Part shown: positions 23,972 through 33,184 of the stretch, one piece after another
Layout of the letters: every line of letters starts with the position of its first letter
Numbering within the stretch: the first letter of the stretch is position 1
NCBI GenBank assembly: GCA_036160955.1
Contig: JAYYDJ010000056.1
Coordinates: 1 to 41,688, forward strand
DNA: 41,688 bases
Direction of reading: 5' to 3'
Origin: GCA-2699365 sp036160955
Lineage (GTDB): Bacteria; Verrucomicrobiota; Verrucomicrobiia; Opitutales; Coraliomargaritaceae
Position numbers and translations under genes: made by a program
Notes under the pieces: model-generated
The model's input: only the letters and a program-made list of their open reading frames with translations
Told to the model about the DNA's origin: nothing
Databases searched by the model: none

Positions 23972-26293
23972 CTAGCCATTTTCAACGATTCTCCAAAAGA
24001 CTCGCTGCTCGCCACTGATAGTAGGTACAGGCCAAACCATTTTGGTTTTGTCGGCATTAACATTGCTATCAATCACGTTCCAGTCGTTAGGAGCTAAGGT
24101 CAATGATTGCTCTATGCGATAGGAGGCTCCTAGATCGGCATTCCAACGTAAAGTGACCGAGCCATCTTCGGAATCGGTGACAATTGATGGGATAATAGAT
24201 GTTTCTGCATAAGCGTAGCATTGTACGTGGTCGACGTAGAAATCCACAGCAGTTGGATCTGGATTATCTAGGTGTCCATTAATACCTAGATGAAGGCTTG
24301 TTATTGTACCTTCATCTGGCACGGTGTAGTTGCCCTCGATTAGACTATATTGATCGTTTTTGGCTGATACGTTGTCTAAGTTATTAAGTGTTGTTGTGCC
24401 GTCAATAATGTGTCTCATAACCAATTTAATTTTAGCGGAGCTGATACTCTCAAGTTTGACCCAGGCGGAAAAATGGTAAGTCTTGCCTGGCTCTAATACG
24501 GATAAAAGATCCTGCCGAATGCCCTTCCAAACGGCATCACGGGCACTAACTAGAACAGAGCTACTTTGTTCGTAATGCTCAGTCACTGAGCTGGTAATAT
24601 CGACATTACCTCCCCAGCTCTCCCAGCCACTAGTGCCGTTTTCGAACCCTCCATTTGAAACTAAGGAGTCTGAATTTTTAAAGCCGAGGGCTTTGAAAAG
24701 TTGCTGTTTAAGTATGGCTTTCGTATCAGCGTAGGAGCTGATATCTGCCAGGTTTGTCCATTCATTTGGATCATTTGTGTGATCATAGAGCTCTTCGGAT
24801 CCATCACTGCAATATACATAGTGGTGATCCGTCGATCGTACGGAATGATGATTAAGCGACCATGGACTTTGCGTGTGATTGCTAATTTCTACATTGCCGT
24901 GCAGGTGAGATAGGGACACATCTGAGCCTTCCCAAGTACCTGAGTTAGGGTTCGCAAGTAATGGGGATAAGTCGTGCCCATCTAGAGCAATATTATTTCC
25001 TCCGCTGTTGGGCTCTGCGGGCATGCCGCATAAAGCATTTAAAGTTGGATAAAGATCTATAAGGGACACGGGCAGGGAGCAGGTTTGATTTTCCTGTGTA
25101 ACGCCTGGAGCATAAATTACTAAAGGTACGCGAGTGGTTTCCTCCCAAGCGCTGGTTTTGCTTTTATGATCTTTTTCGCCAAGATGAAATCCATGGTCAC
25201 TAGTGAAAATAACGATGGTATTGTCAGCGTAGTCGCTTGTTTCCAGAGCATCCAGTATAGTCCCAACTTGATGGTCTACAAATGCCACAGAGGCTAAGTA
25301 TGCTTGAATGAATTTTTTCCACCATTCATTATTACCATTACCTGCATTTTTGAGGGTATTAATTCCCGTCGAGTATGATTTAAGAATGTCAGGAACGTCA
25401 TCTAAATCATTTTCCAAGTAGGGTGGAAGTTGAACTATATTGGCACCATTCGAATCCCTAAAAAGTTCAAAGAATTCATCTGGAACATACATAGGTGTAT
25501 GCGGCCTATTCATGCCAGCTATTAACAAAAAAGGCTTAGAATGAGTATACTCAAGTTTGTCCTTTACCCACTGAGCTGTAACTTCATCTGGCATTAGGCT
25601 TCGATCACTTGCGCTGTTATAGTTAAAGTTACTATTCGTCAAAGACCAACCGGTGTATCCTTCGCCGGTGGGTACGTTCGCAAGTGATGCGAAGCTGCCC
25701 CAATAAGTGCGAATGCCTGCTGGCATATCAGGGTGATATGTGCCGGCTCGTCGATTGTTGCCTTGGTAGCTTGATCCATCCCATGGAAAAGGTCCGAAAT
25801 CAGAGTCTCCGGGAGTAAAACCAGCTACTTCTGGGGTAAAAACAGTATTATCTGAGTGTCCGTTATGAAATACCTTGCCACTGCCCCACACATTGTAACC
25901 TCCTGAATTCGACTTGAAGTGCTCCATAAGTGTAATCGCATCACGAAGGTTGGAAAAACGCCGCCAATTATTGGTTTGTTGACTGTAGCCATAGTAACCG
26001 GAGGTACTGGGCAGTAGACCGCTCCAAAGGCTAGCTCTCGAAGGTCCACAAATGGGGGCATTACAATGCGCGTTAGTGAAGCGTACCCCTTTTTCAATTA
26101 AGCGGTTAATGTTTGGAGTATACGCTTGAGCGTGACCTCCCATACCCTCTATCGAGTCATTTAAATCGTCACAGATAATAAATATAACGTTTGGCTTCGT
26201 TGCCATTGCTGCTAGCTGAAAGAATATGCATATGATACACAGAGCTAATTGCACGAGACATCTGCTAGTAGAGGTTTTTGTGGGGCGTTTCAA
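23972..26293 (-). CDS. Secreted sulfatase with C-terminal carbohydrate-binding-like domain
   Basis: A 773-residue exported type I sulfatase, most like iduronate-2-sulfatase-type enzymes (family S1_7-like). After a signal peptide (1-31), the metal-binding VIFIICDDLND appears with D42-D43, and the formylglycine site is CGPSR at C82-R86. ILDALETSDYADNTIVIFTSDHGFHLGEK is the second metal-binding region. About residues 540-700 look like a CBM_4_9-type domain (NGGFENGTSGWESWGG), followed by a short Verrucomicrobia-type beta domain ending VFWRIVENG. It would remove sulfate from extracellular sulfated polysaccharide. The maturation enzyme is not in the window. Confidence 0.88.
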   Translation of the reverse strand: MKRPTKTSTSRCLVQLALCIICIFFQLAAMATKPNVIFIICDDLNDSIEGMGGHAQAYTPNINRLIEKGVRFTNAHCNAPICGPSRASLWSGLLPSTSGYYGYSQQTNNWRRFSNLRDAITLMEHFKSNSGGYNVWGSGKVFHNGHSDNTVFTPEVAGFTPGDSDFGPFPWDGSSYQGNNRRAGTYHPDMPAGIRTYWGSFASLANVPTGEGYTGWSLTNSNFNYNSASDRSLMPDEVTAQWVKDKLEYTHSKPFLLIAGMNRPHTPMYVPDEFFELFRDSNGANIVQLPPYLENDLDDVPDILKSYSTGINTLKNAGNGNNEWWKKFIQAYLASVAFVDHQVGTILDALETSDYADNTIVIFTSDHGFHLGEKDHKSKTSAWEETTRVPLVIYAPGVTQENQTCSLPVSLIDLYPTLNALCGMPAEPNSGGNNIALDGHDLSPLLANPNSGTWEGSDVSLSHLHGNVEISNHTQSPWSLNHHSVRSTDHHYVYCSDGSEELYDHTNDPNEWTNLADISSYADTKAILKQQLFKALGFKNSDSLVSNGGFENGTSGWESWGGNVDITSSVTEHYEQSSSVLVSARDAVWKGIRQDLLSVLEPGKTYHFSAWVKLESISSAKIKLVMRHIIDGTTTLNNLDNVSAKNDQYSLIEGNYTVPDEGTITSLHLGINGHLDNPDPTAVDFYVDHVQCYAYAETSIIPSIVTDSEDGSVTLRWNADLGASYRIEQSLTLAPNDWNVIDSNVNADKTKMVWPVPTISGEQRVFWRIVENG

Positions 26294-26401
26294 TTTTATC
26301 TAGGTATAAATAGTATACATTTATTTATATATTTAATACTATAAAAACCATGTAATAAAATTAAATTTAATAATTTAACATTTTTTTAAAATGATCTCTA
26401 A

Positions 26402-27733
26402 CTACTGAGTATTATAATTGTTAGTACTCTCGACTATGATTTTAGTTAAATCATCACGTAGAGTGGATTCAAATTCATTAGCAATTATCCATTGTTCGGC
26501 CTCCCTTGGAGCAGTCTTAGCCCAGTTATTTAAACTTGCACGTAAACGCTCCATTCGCTCTTCAGGTCCGCTAATAGTATTGGCCCAGATGGTTGCTGCC
26601 TCTGGTTCATAGCGCTGTATAGATTCACTAAATCCAATAATTGCACTATCCAACTGGTCGCTAGCGCCCTGTTCACTAAGCCATTGTGATGCTGCTATTG
26701 AATCAGTCTCTGCCCATACTTGCATAAGACTTCGAGGGGATTGTGTGGAGTATAATGGGTCAGATGGGCTGATGCTAGCTAACCACTGTGCAGTTGCTAA
26801 TGGATCTTGCTTAGCGCGCGCTTGCACATGTTTCGAAAGAAGCGAAGAGATTTCAAAGGAATTCGAATTCTCTGTGCTAGGCTGTGCAATTTCGCGTAAA
26901 AAGAGCTCTGCATCTGCAGAGTTTTCTAATGTAAATGCTTCCAATGTTGACTCGAGTAGCTGGTTGTTACCATAAAATTCAGCTTCAGTGAGTGCCCAAA
27001 CAGCTGCAGCTTGCGGATCGGCTTTTATCCATGCACTCGCTAGCGCCGTCGATACATCGTTGCGTACAGGGCCTTGCGGTAATGCCGTTACCCATGCAGC
27101 TGCTTGCTCTGGCTGTGATTGCAACCAAGTAACCACCAGTGATTTAGCCGCAGTAATTTTACTGCCATCATTTGCCATGCCTTCCACCCAAGCAGCAGTT
27201 TCTGCGGGATTGCGCTCCGCCCAAAGCTCAACCCCACTACTCAAGGTTGCAAGCCGAGCTAGACCTTGTGCATTTGACTCTAGCCATAACAATGTAGCTT
27301 CAGAATCTTCAGCAGCCCAAAGCGCAACCACTTCAAGCATGCCACGCAAGCGCTCACTGCCTGAGCTTTGCGTCTGCAGCCACTGTAATGCCGAGACTGG
27401 GTCCTCTTCAGCGCGTCTACGCGCTTCAATTATGAAAGGATCGAGCGTTATTTGCGAGTTTTGCTGAGAGGCTTGATCTTTAAGTGTTGGATCTACAAGC
27501 TCTCGCCTCTGGATTGTTTCATCCTTATCTGTCTCGGCTGCTGTAGAGTCCAGTTTTACAGCCTCTACAAAAGCCTCTAAATCTGTGACTGACAGATCAC
27601 TGTTGCGCAGCGTTTGCCATAATCGGTAGACCGCCACTGCTTCTTTTTTAAGTTTTGGAAAAGAAGTATTTAATAGTAGTAAAGATAAACCAGCTATGCT
27701 GGCTATTAATAGGACTGTGAATAGCCTGTGCAT
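26402..27733 (-). CDS. Membrane-anchored protein of ten 32-residue repeats, function unknown
   Basis: A 443-residue protein not matched to a named family. The ATG at 27733 is 2 nt after the tatD stop; a start at 27775 would overlap tatD. One N-terminal membrane helix (about 4-22) puts the rest in the periplasm. From about residue 108 it consists of ten units with the pattern W-x3-(D/N/Q/E)-(P/S)-xxA-xxW-(L/V). Anchors are at about 111, 143, 175, 207, 239, 271, 310, 344, 376 and 408, so the period is exactly 32 residues in seven of nine steps, with one step of 39 and one of 34. It looks like an alpha-solenoid for binding a protein or peptide. Coupling to tatD is the only functional hint. Confidence 0.75.
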   Translation of the reverse strand: MHRLFTVLLIASIAGLSLLLLNTSFPKLKKEAVAVYRLWQTLRNSDLSVTDLEAFVEAVKLDSTAAETDKDETIQRRELVDPTLKDQASQQNSQITLDPFIIEARRRAEEDPVSALQWLQTQSSGSERLRGMLEVVALWAAEDSEATLLWLESNAQGLARLATLSSGVELWAERNPAETAAWVEGMANDGSKITAAKSLVVTWLQSQPEQAAAWVTALPQGPVRNDVSTALASAWIKADPQAAAVWALTEAEFYGNNQLLESTLEAFTLENSADAELFLREIAQPSTENSNSFEISSLLSKHVQARAKQDPLATAQWLASISPSDPLYSTQSPRSLMQVWAETDSIAASQWLSEQGASDQLDSAIIGFSESIQRYEPEAATIWANTISGPEERMERLRASLNNWAKTAPREAEQWIIANEFESTLRDDLTKIIVESTNNYNTQ

Positions 27734-27735
27734 GC

Positions 27736-28533
27736 TTAATGAATTGCAAAGAAGCGCTTTGTATTTGCGGTGCAATGTGCCGCGAGTGCTTCGGTTGTTA
27801 AATTTAAAATTTGCGCGCAGTACTTAGCTGTAGATAGCATAAAGGCAGGCTCGTTAGGTTCTCCGCGATGTGGTTCTGGGGAAAGATAGGGGCAATCCGT
27901 TTCCAGCATAAGTCGATCTACCCCTTGAGCGCGCAATGCTTCACGCACAGCAGGTGCATTCTTATAGGTCACAATTCCTGTAAAGGAAGCGCGTCCTCCG
28001 GCAGCATTAATTTTTTTTATTTCATCAGATCCATAGCTAAAGCAGTGAAAAACGACTTTTTCCCAATCGACTCCTGATTCCATTATCATTCTATAGGTGT
28101 CGTCAAAGGCATCACGGCTGTGTATAATAATTGGGCAATTCAGTATAGCGGCTAAGTCGAGCTGTTCTCGGAAGGCAGCTTCTTGTAGCAGTAAGCACTC
28201 GCCCGCGGCGATAGGTTCTTTGGGTAGATGAAAATAGTCGAGTCCAATTTCGCCTAATGCTACAGGTGCTGAAGGGGGCATGAAAAATGCGGATATCTGA
28301 CCAACAGCATCCTCCCACTCTTCGTTGACGTAGCAAGGATGCAGTCCTACAGAGTAGCTAATTGAATGTGGATGAGCTGCATTTAGTTCGCGGTATGGCA
28401 CCCAATCTTCGATGGATGTACCTACAGCAATCATGTGCCCGACGCCCGCCTCTGATGCACGCGAGAGAACCGCCCCGAGCTCGTTCTTTTTTTGAAAGCT
28501 GAGTAGATGGCAGTGGCTATCTATCAAATCCAT
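27736..28533 (-). CDS. tatD: TatD family metal-dependent deoxyribonuclease
   Basis: A 265-residue TIM-barrel metal hydrolase of the TatD family (3'-5' exonuclease on DNA, implicated in DNA repair). Motifs are DSHCHL at the start, GEIGLDYFH, IIHSRDAFDDT, VFHCFSYG and LETDCPYLSP, so the metal ligands are present. The ATG at 28533 gives MDLIDSHCHLL, the normal family start; an upstream start at 28617 would add 28 unrelated residues. It is followed after 2 nt by the repeat-protein gene. Confidence 0.93.
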   Translation of the reverse strand: MDLIDSHCHLLSFQKKNELGAVLSRASEAGVGHMIAVGTSIEDWVPYRELNAAHPHSISYSVGLHPCYVNEEWEDAVGQISAFFMPPSAPVALGEIGLDYFHLPKEPIAAGECLLLQEAAFREQLDLAAILNCPIIIHSRDAFDDTYRMIMESGVDWEKVVFHCFSYGSDEIKKINAAGGRASFTGIVTYKNAPAVREALRAQGVDRLMLETDCPYLSPEPHRGEPNEPAFMLSTAKYCAQILNLTTEALAAHCTANTKRFFAIH

Positions 28534-28664
28534 AGTATACAAATAGTTGAAAAGTAGCTTGGAGGAAAGCGGAAACATTATATATTTTAAAAGTGCTTGA
28601 GAATAACAGGCGTGCATTTAGCTTATTATTTTTTAAGCATCGTTCACTCACTTAACAAAATTTC

Positions 28665-29591
28665 ATGGAAGACGTAATTATTCTAGGCACTGGTTGCGCA
28701 GGACTCACTGCAGCTATTTATACTGGGCGGGCACAGCTCAAGCCATTGGTGCTGGAGGGCTCTCAGCCAGGCGGCCAATTAACTACAACCTCGGAGGTCG
28801 AGAATTTTCCTGGTTTTCCAGAGGGCATTGATGGCTATGCAATGATGGATAATTTACGTAAACAGGCAGCACGGTTTGGTGCGCGCTTTGAGCATGCTAA
28901 AGTAGACAAAATCGTTGTTGATGGCACCACGAAGCTTTTGCATACAGGAGGTGCTGTATACGAAGCGAAGACAGTTATTATTGCGACGGGCGCTCGGCCT
29001 AGATTATTAGGCATTCCAGGTGAAAAAGAAATGTTTGGGGGCAAGGGTGTAACCACCTGCGCGACCTGCGACGGGGCTTTTTATCGAGATATGGAAGTGG
29101 TGGTTGTTGGTGGTGGCGATTCTGCATGTGAGGAGGCATTATTTTTAACGCGTTTTTGCTCTAAAGTGACACTTATTCACCGCCGCGATACTTTGCGGGC
29201 ATCGCAAATTATGGCGGATCGAGCGGTCAGCCATGAAAAGATAGAGATGGCTTGGAATGCTTTACCTGAAGAAATATTAGCAGATGATAAAGGCTTTACT
29301 CGGGCTATCCGAGTTGCTGACAGAGAGTCTGGTGATACTCGAGAGATCCAGTGCAAAGGAGTATTTATTGCGATCGGACACATTCCCAATACTGACTTTT
29401 CGGAAGGATTGCTTAGGCGCGACCCGGATGGTTATATTGTGCCGATTGCAGGAAGTCAGGTGAAGACTTCAATTGAAGGGCTTTTCGCGGCGGGAGATTG
29501 CGTGGACCATGTCTACCGCCAGGCGATTACAGCTGCGGGGATGGGTTGCCAGGCAGCAATCGAAGCCGAGCGCTGGCTTGCCGAGCAATAA
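28665..29591 (+). CDS. trxB: Thioredoxin-disulfide reductase
   Basis: A 308-residue flavoprotein that reduces thioredoxin with NADPH. The FAD motif is VIILGTGCAGLTAAIY, the redox centre is CATCDG (C-A-T-C, residues about 132-135), the NADPH motif is VVVGGGDSACEEALFL and the final FAD motif is GLFAAGDC. Length and order are typical. It lies 35 nt before pdxH on the same strand. Confidence 0.95.
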   Translation: MEDVIILGTGCAGLTAAIYTGRAQLKPLVLEGSQPGGQLTTTSEVENFPGFPEGIDGYAMMDNLRKQAARFGARFEHAKVDKIVVDGTTKLLHTGGAVYEAKTVIIATGARPRLLGIPGEKEMFGGKGVTTCATCDGAFYRDMEVVVVGGGDSACEEALFLTRFCSKVTLIHRRDTLRASQIMADRAVSHEKIEMAWNALPEEILADDKGFTRAIRVADRESGDTREIQCKGVFIAIGHIPNTDFSEGLLRRDPDGYIVPIAGSQVKTSIEGLFAAGDCVDHVYRQAITAAGMGCQAAIEAERWLAEQ

Positions 29592-29626
29592 TTAGTTATT
29601 ACTTTAGACTACTGGATTTACTTCTC

Positions 29627-30265
29627 ATGGACCTCTCTAATCGCAGGGCTGAATACGCCAAAAATTCTCTTAATGCTTCAGACTTGGCATTAACTCCATT
29701 TGAGCAGTTTGAGGACTGGTTCAATGAGGCCGAGTCTTGTGGAATTGAAGAACCTAATGCCTTTTGTCTGGCGACTTGTGATGATGAGGGGCAACCTTCG
29801 ACTCGTGTTGTTTTACTTAAACAATTTTCTACTAAAGGCCTAGTTTTTTATACGAACTATGAGAGCCGTAAAGCTACAGAATTCAAAAATAACCCGAGAG
29901 TTGCAGCTAATTTCCTATGGCTGCCACTGCAACGCCAAGTTAATATTATAGGCCGCATAGAGCAACTTTCGGAAGCTGATTCGCTGCGTTATTTTGCATC
30001 ACGTCCACGGTCTAGTCAGTTGGGTGCTTGGACTTCCCCTCAGAGTCAAGTAATTGCTTCGCGAGAAGTTCTTGAAACTAGGCAGGAGCAAATTAAGCAA
30101 AAGTTTGCTGATGGAAAAATACCCTTACCAAATAATTGGGGTGGTTGCCGTATTGTGCCAGATAGCTTTGAATTTTGGCAAGGGCGCCCCAGTCGTCTGC
30201 ATGATCGTTTTAGCTATAGGCAGAACTCAAAAGGCCTTTGGGAATCGGTGCGGTTAGCACCTTAA
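29627..30265 (+). CDS. pdxH: Pyridoxamine/pyridoxine 5'-phosphate oxidase
   Basis: A 212-residue FMN enzyme that makes pyridoxal 5'-phosphate. The ATG at 29627 gives MDLSNRRAEYAKNSLN, the family N-terminus; the open frame reaches upstream into trxB but that part is not conserved. Motifs are NAFCLATCDDEGQPSTRVVLLK, FYTNYESRKA, LQRQVNIIGRIEQLS and the C-terminal FWQGRPSRLHDRFSY that binds substrate and FMN. It probably shares a transcript with trxB. Confidence 0.95.
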   Translation: MDLSNRRAEYAKNSLNASDLALTPFEQFEDWFNEAESCGIEEPNAFCLATCDDEGQPSTRVVLLKQFSTKGLVFYTNYESRKATEFKNNPRVAANFLWLPLQRQVNIIGRIEQLSEADSLRYFASRPRSSQLGAWTSPQSQVIASREVLETRQEQIKQKFADGKIPLPNNWGGCRIVPDSFEFWQGRPSRLHDRFSYRQNSKGLWESVRLAP

Positions 30266-30527
30266 AAAGTATAAGATAGTGAATCTGCATATTGATTCTC
30301 ATGAGCCGTGTCGAGTTGGGTAGCATTTTGATGAGGTTGAAATATAGCTATTCAGTAAAGGATTTACGAAATTACACTACTTTCGTGGGCGTTGTCGTCA
30401 ATGTATCGAAATGCCAGAAGCAAAAGTTTCAGACAGCTAATTTATTAATAATTGAAAACTTTTAAGGTTCGCATGCCCGTTGCGTTAATTACTATAGTTT
30501 CTACTAAACTTATTCTACTATTTTTCC
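30266..30527. other. Intergenic region before the TolC/MacAB-type operon
   Basis: A gap of 262 bases. It contains a small hairpin (GAATC/GATTC) soon after pdxH, and the inverted pair AAAAGTTT (30422-30429) and AAACTTTT (30456-30463). The promoter of the export operon must lie here. A 14-codon frame starting near 30301 is too short to support. Confidence 0.4.
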
Positions 30528-32078
30528 ATGCGCAGTTTTATTTACAGCTTATTTTTTTTGTTGCTAGGATCTTTTGTTATCGTGCAAGCCGAAGCTCCTA
30601 CTAGTGACTCTGAAGGTTCTGTTTTGCTTTTATCAAAAGCATTGGATCAAGCGCTCAGTCACAATTTAGGTCTAACTATTTCTCGATACGAACCGGAGAA
30701 GCAAAAAGATGCTGTATTAATAGAGGCTGCAAGTTTTGACGTTGGCGCGTTTGCAAATACGCAATATCGCGAAAGTCAGGCTGCTAGTAGCAGCCTTGCG
30801 CAGGGAAGTTTTGTCAATCAATCCCGAGTGAATATAGGCCTGGATAAACGCCTCAAAGGTGGTGCTAGTGTTCGTCTTGGAACAAGTGCTACTCGCAAGG
30901 AAACGACAACTAATGGGCTGTTAGATCCATCCGCAAGCGGGGCGATTTCACTGTCAATTCGTCAACCATTATTACTTGGAGCTGGCGCACAAGTGAATCT
31001 TGCACCCTTGGTCCGCTCTACCGCAAAGCAAGAGCAATCAATTGAGATTTTGCGTGCGGAAATCCAAGATTTTATAACCGAAGTGGAGATTGCCTATTGG
31101 AATTTAGCTTTTTCGCAAGCAAGCTCATTGCTTGTTCGTTCAAACCTAGAATTAGCAAACAGCTTATTAGCCGAAAACGTAGAGAGATCTCGCCTTGGAC
31201 TGGTGACCCAATTAGAGGTGATGCAAGCTCAAACAGAATTACTTAAGCAACAAGAAAGTAGTATAATTGCAGGGCGTGCGGTACAAGATGCACAAGATAG
31301 ATTAATAGCTTTAATCGGCATGGATTCGTTAGCCAGTAACCAGCCAAGCCAGATTTTTCCTGTCGAACCACTACAACTAGTATCTAATTCTAAATTACCG
31401 GAGATGCATCTTGTCGTCACAACAGCTTTACAGGTAGATGCCGACGCAAAGATACAATATAAAGAGATTGAAATCGCGCGCTTGAATAAATTGCTCGCTA
31501 AGAATTTGACCTTGCCAAAATTAGATCTTATCGCAGGAGTCGATTATCTTGGTAATGATGCAGTTCTTCAACAGGCCTACACAGATGCCTATCGGGGAGT
31601 GGATGGCCATGATTGGAATATTGGTTTTGAGCTTAGAGTTCCCTGGGGTTTTCGTGATGCGCGTGCGAGGTATGATCGTGCCACCCGAACTCTTCAACAG
31701 CAAGAATTGCGATTATACGAAATTCGCCAAATAAAAGCACGCATAGCACGCAGTGCTTGGCGCGCAGTTCAAGCGGGAACACAAAGAGTCGAAGTGACCC
31801 AAACAGCAATCGCTTTAAACGAAGAATCTTTTGAACAGGAGCGTGCTCGCTATGGTGCAGGTCTCACAGCATATAGGCAAGTCTTGGAGGCGCAGCGAGA
31901 TCTAGACAAGGCTCGGCGTAGCCATTTGCAGGCATTAATTGACCAGCGGCGAGCAACAGTTCAACTTGCACGAATCGATGGCACCATTTTAGAGCGTAAT
32001 GGCTACACTTGGGCGGATGCGGATGCTTTATTAAGCCCTCCCAATGTAGATGGTCATCCATTAATAGATAAAAATTAG
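30528..32078 (+). CDS. TolC-family outer-membrane efflux protein
   Basis: A 516-residue outer-membrane channel. A signal peptide (MRSFIYSLFFLLLGSFVIVQAEA) precedes two repeats of the outer-membrane-efflux (OEP) fold, rich in long amphipathic helices (for example the heptad-like stretch about 190-260 and the KARRSHLQALIDQRRATVQLARIDG region). It forms the outer-membrane end of a tripartite pump with the next three genes; 20 nt separate it from the adaptor. Confidence 0.92.
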   Translation: MRSFIYSLFFLLLGSFVIVQAEAPTSDSEGSVLLLSKALDQALSHNLGLTISRYEPEKQKDAVLIEAASFDVGAFANTQYRESQAASSSLAQGSFVNQSRVNIGLDKRLKGGASVRLGTSATRKETTTNGLLDPSASGAISLSIRQPLLLGAGAQVNLAPLVRSTAKQEQSIEILRAEIQDFITEVEIAYWNLAFSQASSLLVRSNLELANSLLAENVERSRLGLVTQLEVMQAQTELLKQQESSIIAGRAVQDAQDRLIALIGMDSLASNQPSQIFPVEPLQLVSNSKLPEMHLVVTTALQVDADAKIQYKEIEIARLNKLLAKNLTLPKLDLIAGVDYLGNDAVLQQAYTDAYRGVDGHDWNIGFELRVPWGFRDARARYDRATRTLQQQELRLYEIRQIKARIARSAWRAVQAGTQRVEVTQTAIALNEESFEQERARYGAGLTAYRQVLEAQRDLDKARRSHLQALIDQRRATVQLARIDGTILERNGYTWADADALLSPPNVDGHPLIDKN

Positions 32079-32098
32079 ATCTTAAACTTTGTGAATTT

Positions 32099-33184
32099 AT
32101 GAAAAAAAAGAGAATTATTTTCTTAATTGCTGTTGCTTGCTCTACCTTACTTTTAGCTCTTAGTGGCTTATTTAAAGGTGATGAGAGCACTGGTAATAAT
32201 CGCACTCCTATAGATGTAGCTAAACGTAGGAGCCTCGAGTCAGTTGTGAGCGCAACCGGGGAGGTTTTACCCATAATGAGCAGTTTTGTTAAGTCTGAGG
32301 TGAGTGGGCGCATCACTGAGATTTTTATAGATGAAGGCGACTCGGTTACGAAGGGTATGCATCTACTACAGCTTGATCGAACCAATCTTGAGGCAAAAGT
32401 TAAAGAGAGCGCGCGTAGCTTAGAGGCTCAGCGCTTACGCTTAGAAAAGTCGGAGCGAAATTATGTAAGATTAGAGCAGCTCTTCGCCCAGGCATTTGTG
32501 GGCGAGAAAGATTTCTTGGACGCTAAGACAGATCTGGAACTTGCAAAATTAAATTTAGAGATTGCACAAGCTCGCTTAGAAGACGTTGAAGAAGATCTTT
32601 CTAAGACAACGATTGTAGCCCCGCATGATGGTATTGTAACAAAACTCAATGTGGTTGAAGGGGGTGTCATATCGGGGGCAACCTCGGTATCGAATGGCAC
32701 GAACATATTGACAGTAGCACAGATGGAGGAATTATACATGGAGGCATCTGTAAACGAGGTCGATGTTGAGCAATTAGCACTAGGACAAACAGCTCGGCTT
32801 AAATTTGCGGCTATGCCAAAGCTTGTTTTGCCTGGTACGATTGACCGTATCGCTGTTTCTGCTCGCAAGGATGGTAACATTCGCGTCTTTCCCATTGAAG
32901 TTGTATTTGAAGCGAATGATGAGCGAGTGCGCTCTGGAGTTAGCGCTACTGTGGAGATCCCAATTGCGCGGGCGGAGAATGTTATTTCCGTGCTGCTTTC
33001 AGCAGTCTTCCACGAAAACGATAAGCGCTATGTATTTATACAGGATAAATCTGGTTGGCGCCGTCAGGAAGTGGAGCTTGGAATAAGTAATTTACAGCAT
33101 GTTGAAATAGTTACTGGTGTTCCAGTGGATGCTGCACTGAGCCTTAGTCGCCCACCTGAATTTCGGCGCGGAAATTATGATTGA
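32099..33184 (+). CDS. Periplasmic adaptor of a MacAB-type export system
   Basis: A 361-residue HlyD/MacA-type membrane fusion protein. One N-terminal membrane helix (about 5-22) is followed by a biotinyl-lipoyl half-motif (VKSEVSGRITEIFIDEGDSV), a coiled-coil hairpin (about 95-165), the second lipoyl half (TTIVAPHDGIVTKLNVVEGG) and a beta-barrel domain. It links the inner-membrane MacB-like complex to the TolC-like channel. Its end overlaps the ATPase gene by 8 nt. Confidence 0.92.
   Translation: MKKKRIIFLIAVACSTLLLALSGLFKGDESTGNNRTPIDVAKRRSLESVVSATGEVLPIMSSFVKSEVSGRITEIFIDEGDSVTKGMHLLQLDRTNLEAKVKESARSLEAQRLRLEKSERNYVRLEQLFAQAFVGEKDFLDAKTDLELAKLNLEIAQARLEDVEEDLSKTTIVAPHDGIVTKLNVVEGGVISGATSVSNGTNILTVAQMEELYMEASVNEVDVEQLALGQTARLKFAAMPKLVLPGTIDRIAVSARKDGNIRVFPIEVVFEANDERVRSGVSATVEIPIARAENVISVLLSAVFHENDKRYVFIQDKSGWRRQEVELGISNLQHVEIVTGVPVDAALSLSRPPEFRRGNYD

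Noticed and set aside
26988..27467. 159-codon antisense frame in the repeat-protein gene
   Set aside because: It is long because the sense strand is repetitive and Ala/Trp-rich; no signal or domain is visible.
29498..29626. Upstream extension of pdxH into trxB
   Set aside because: The 43 extra residues do not resemble the PdxH N-terminus, and the family start is at 29627.
30301..30345. 14-codon open frame before the export operon
   Set aside because: Too short, no ribosome-binding site and no conservation evidence.
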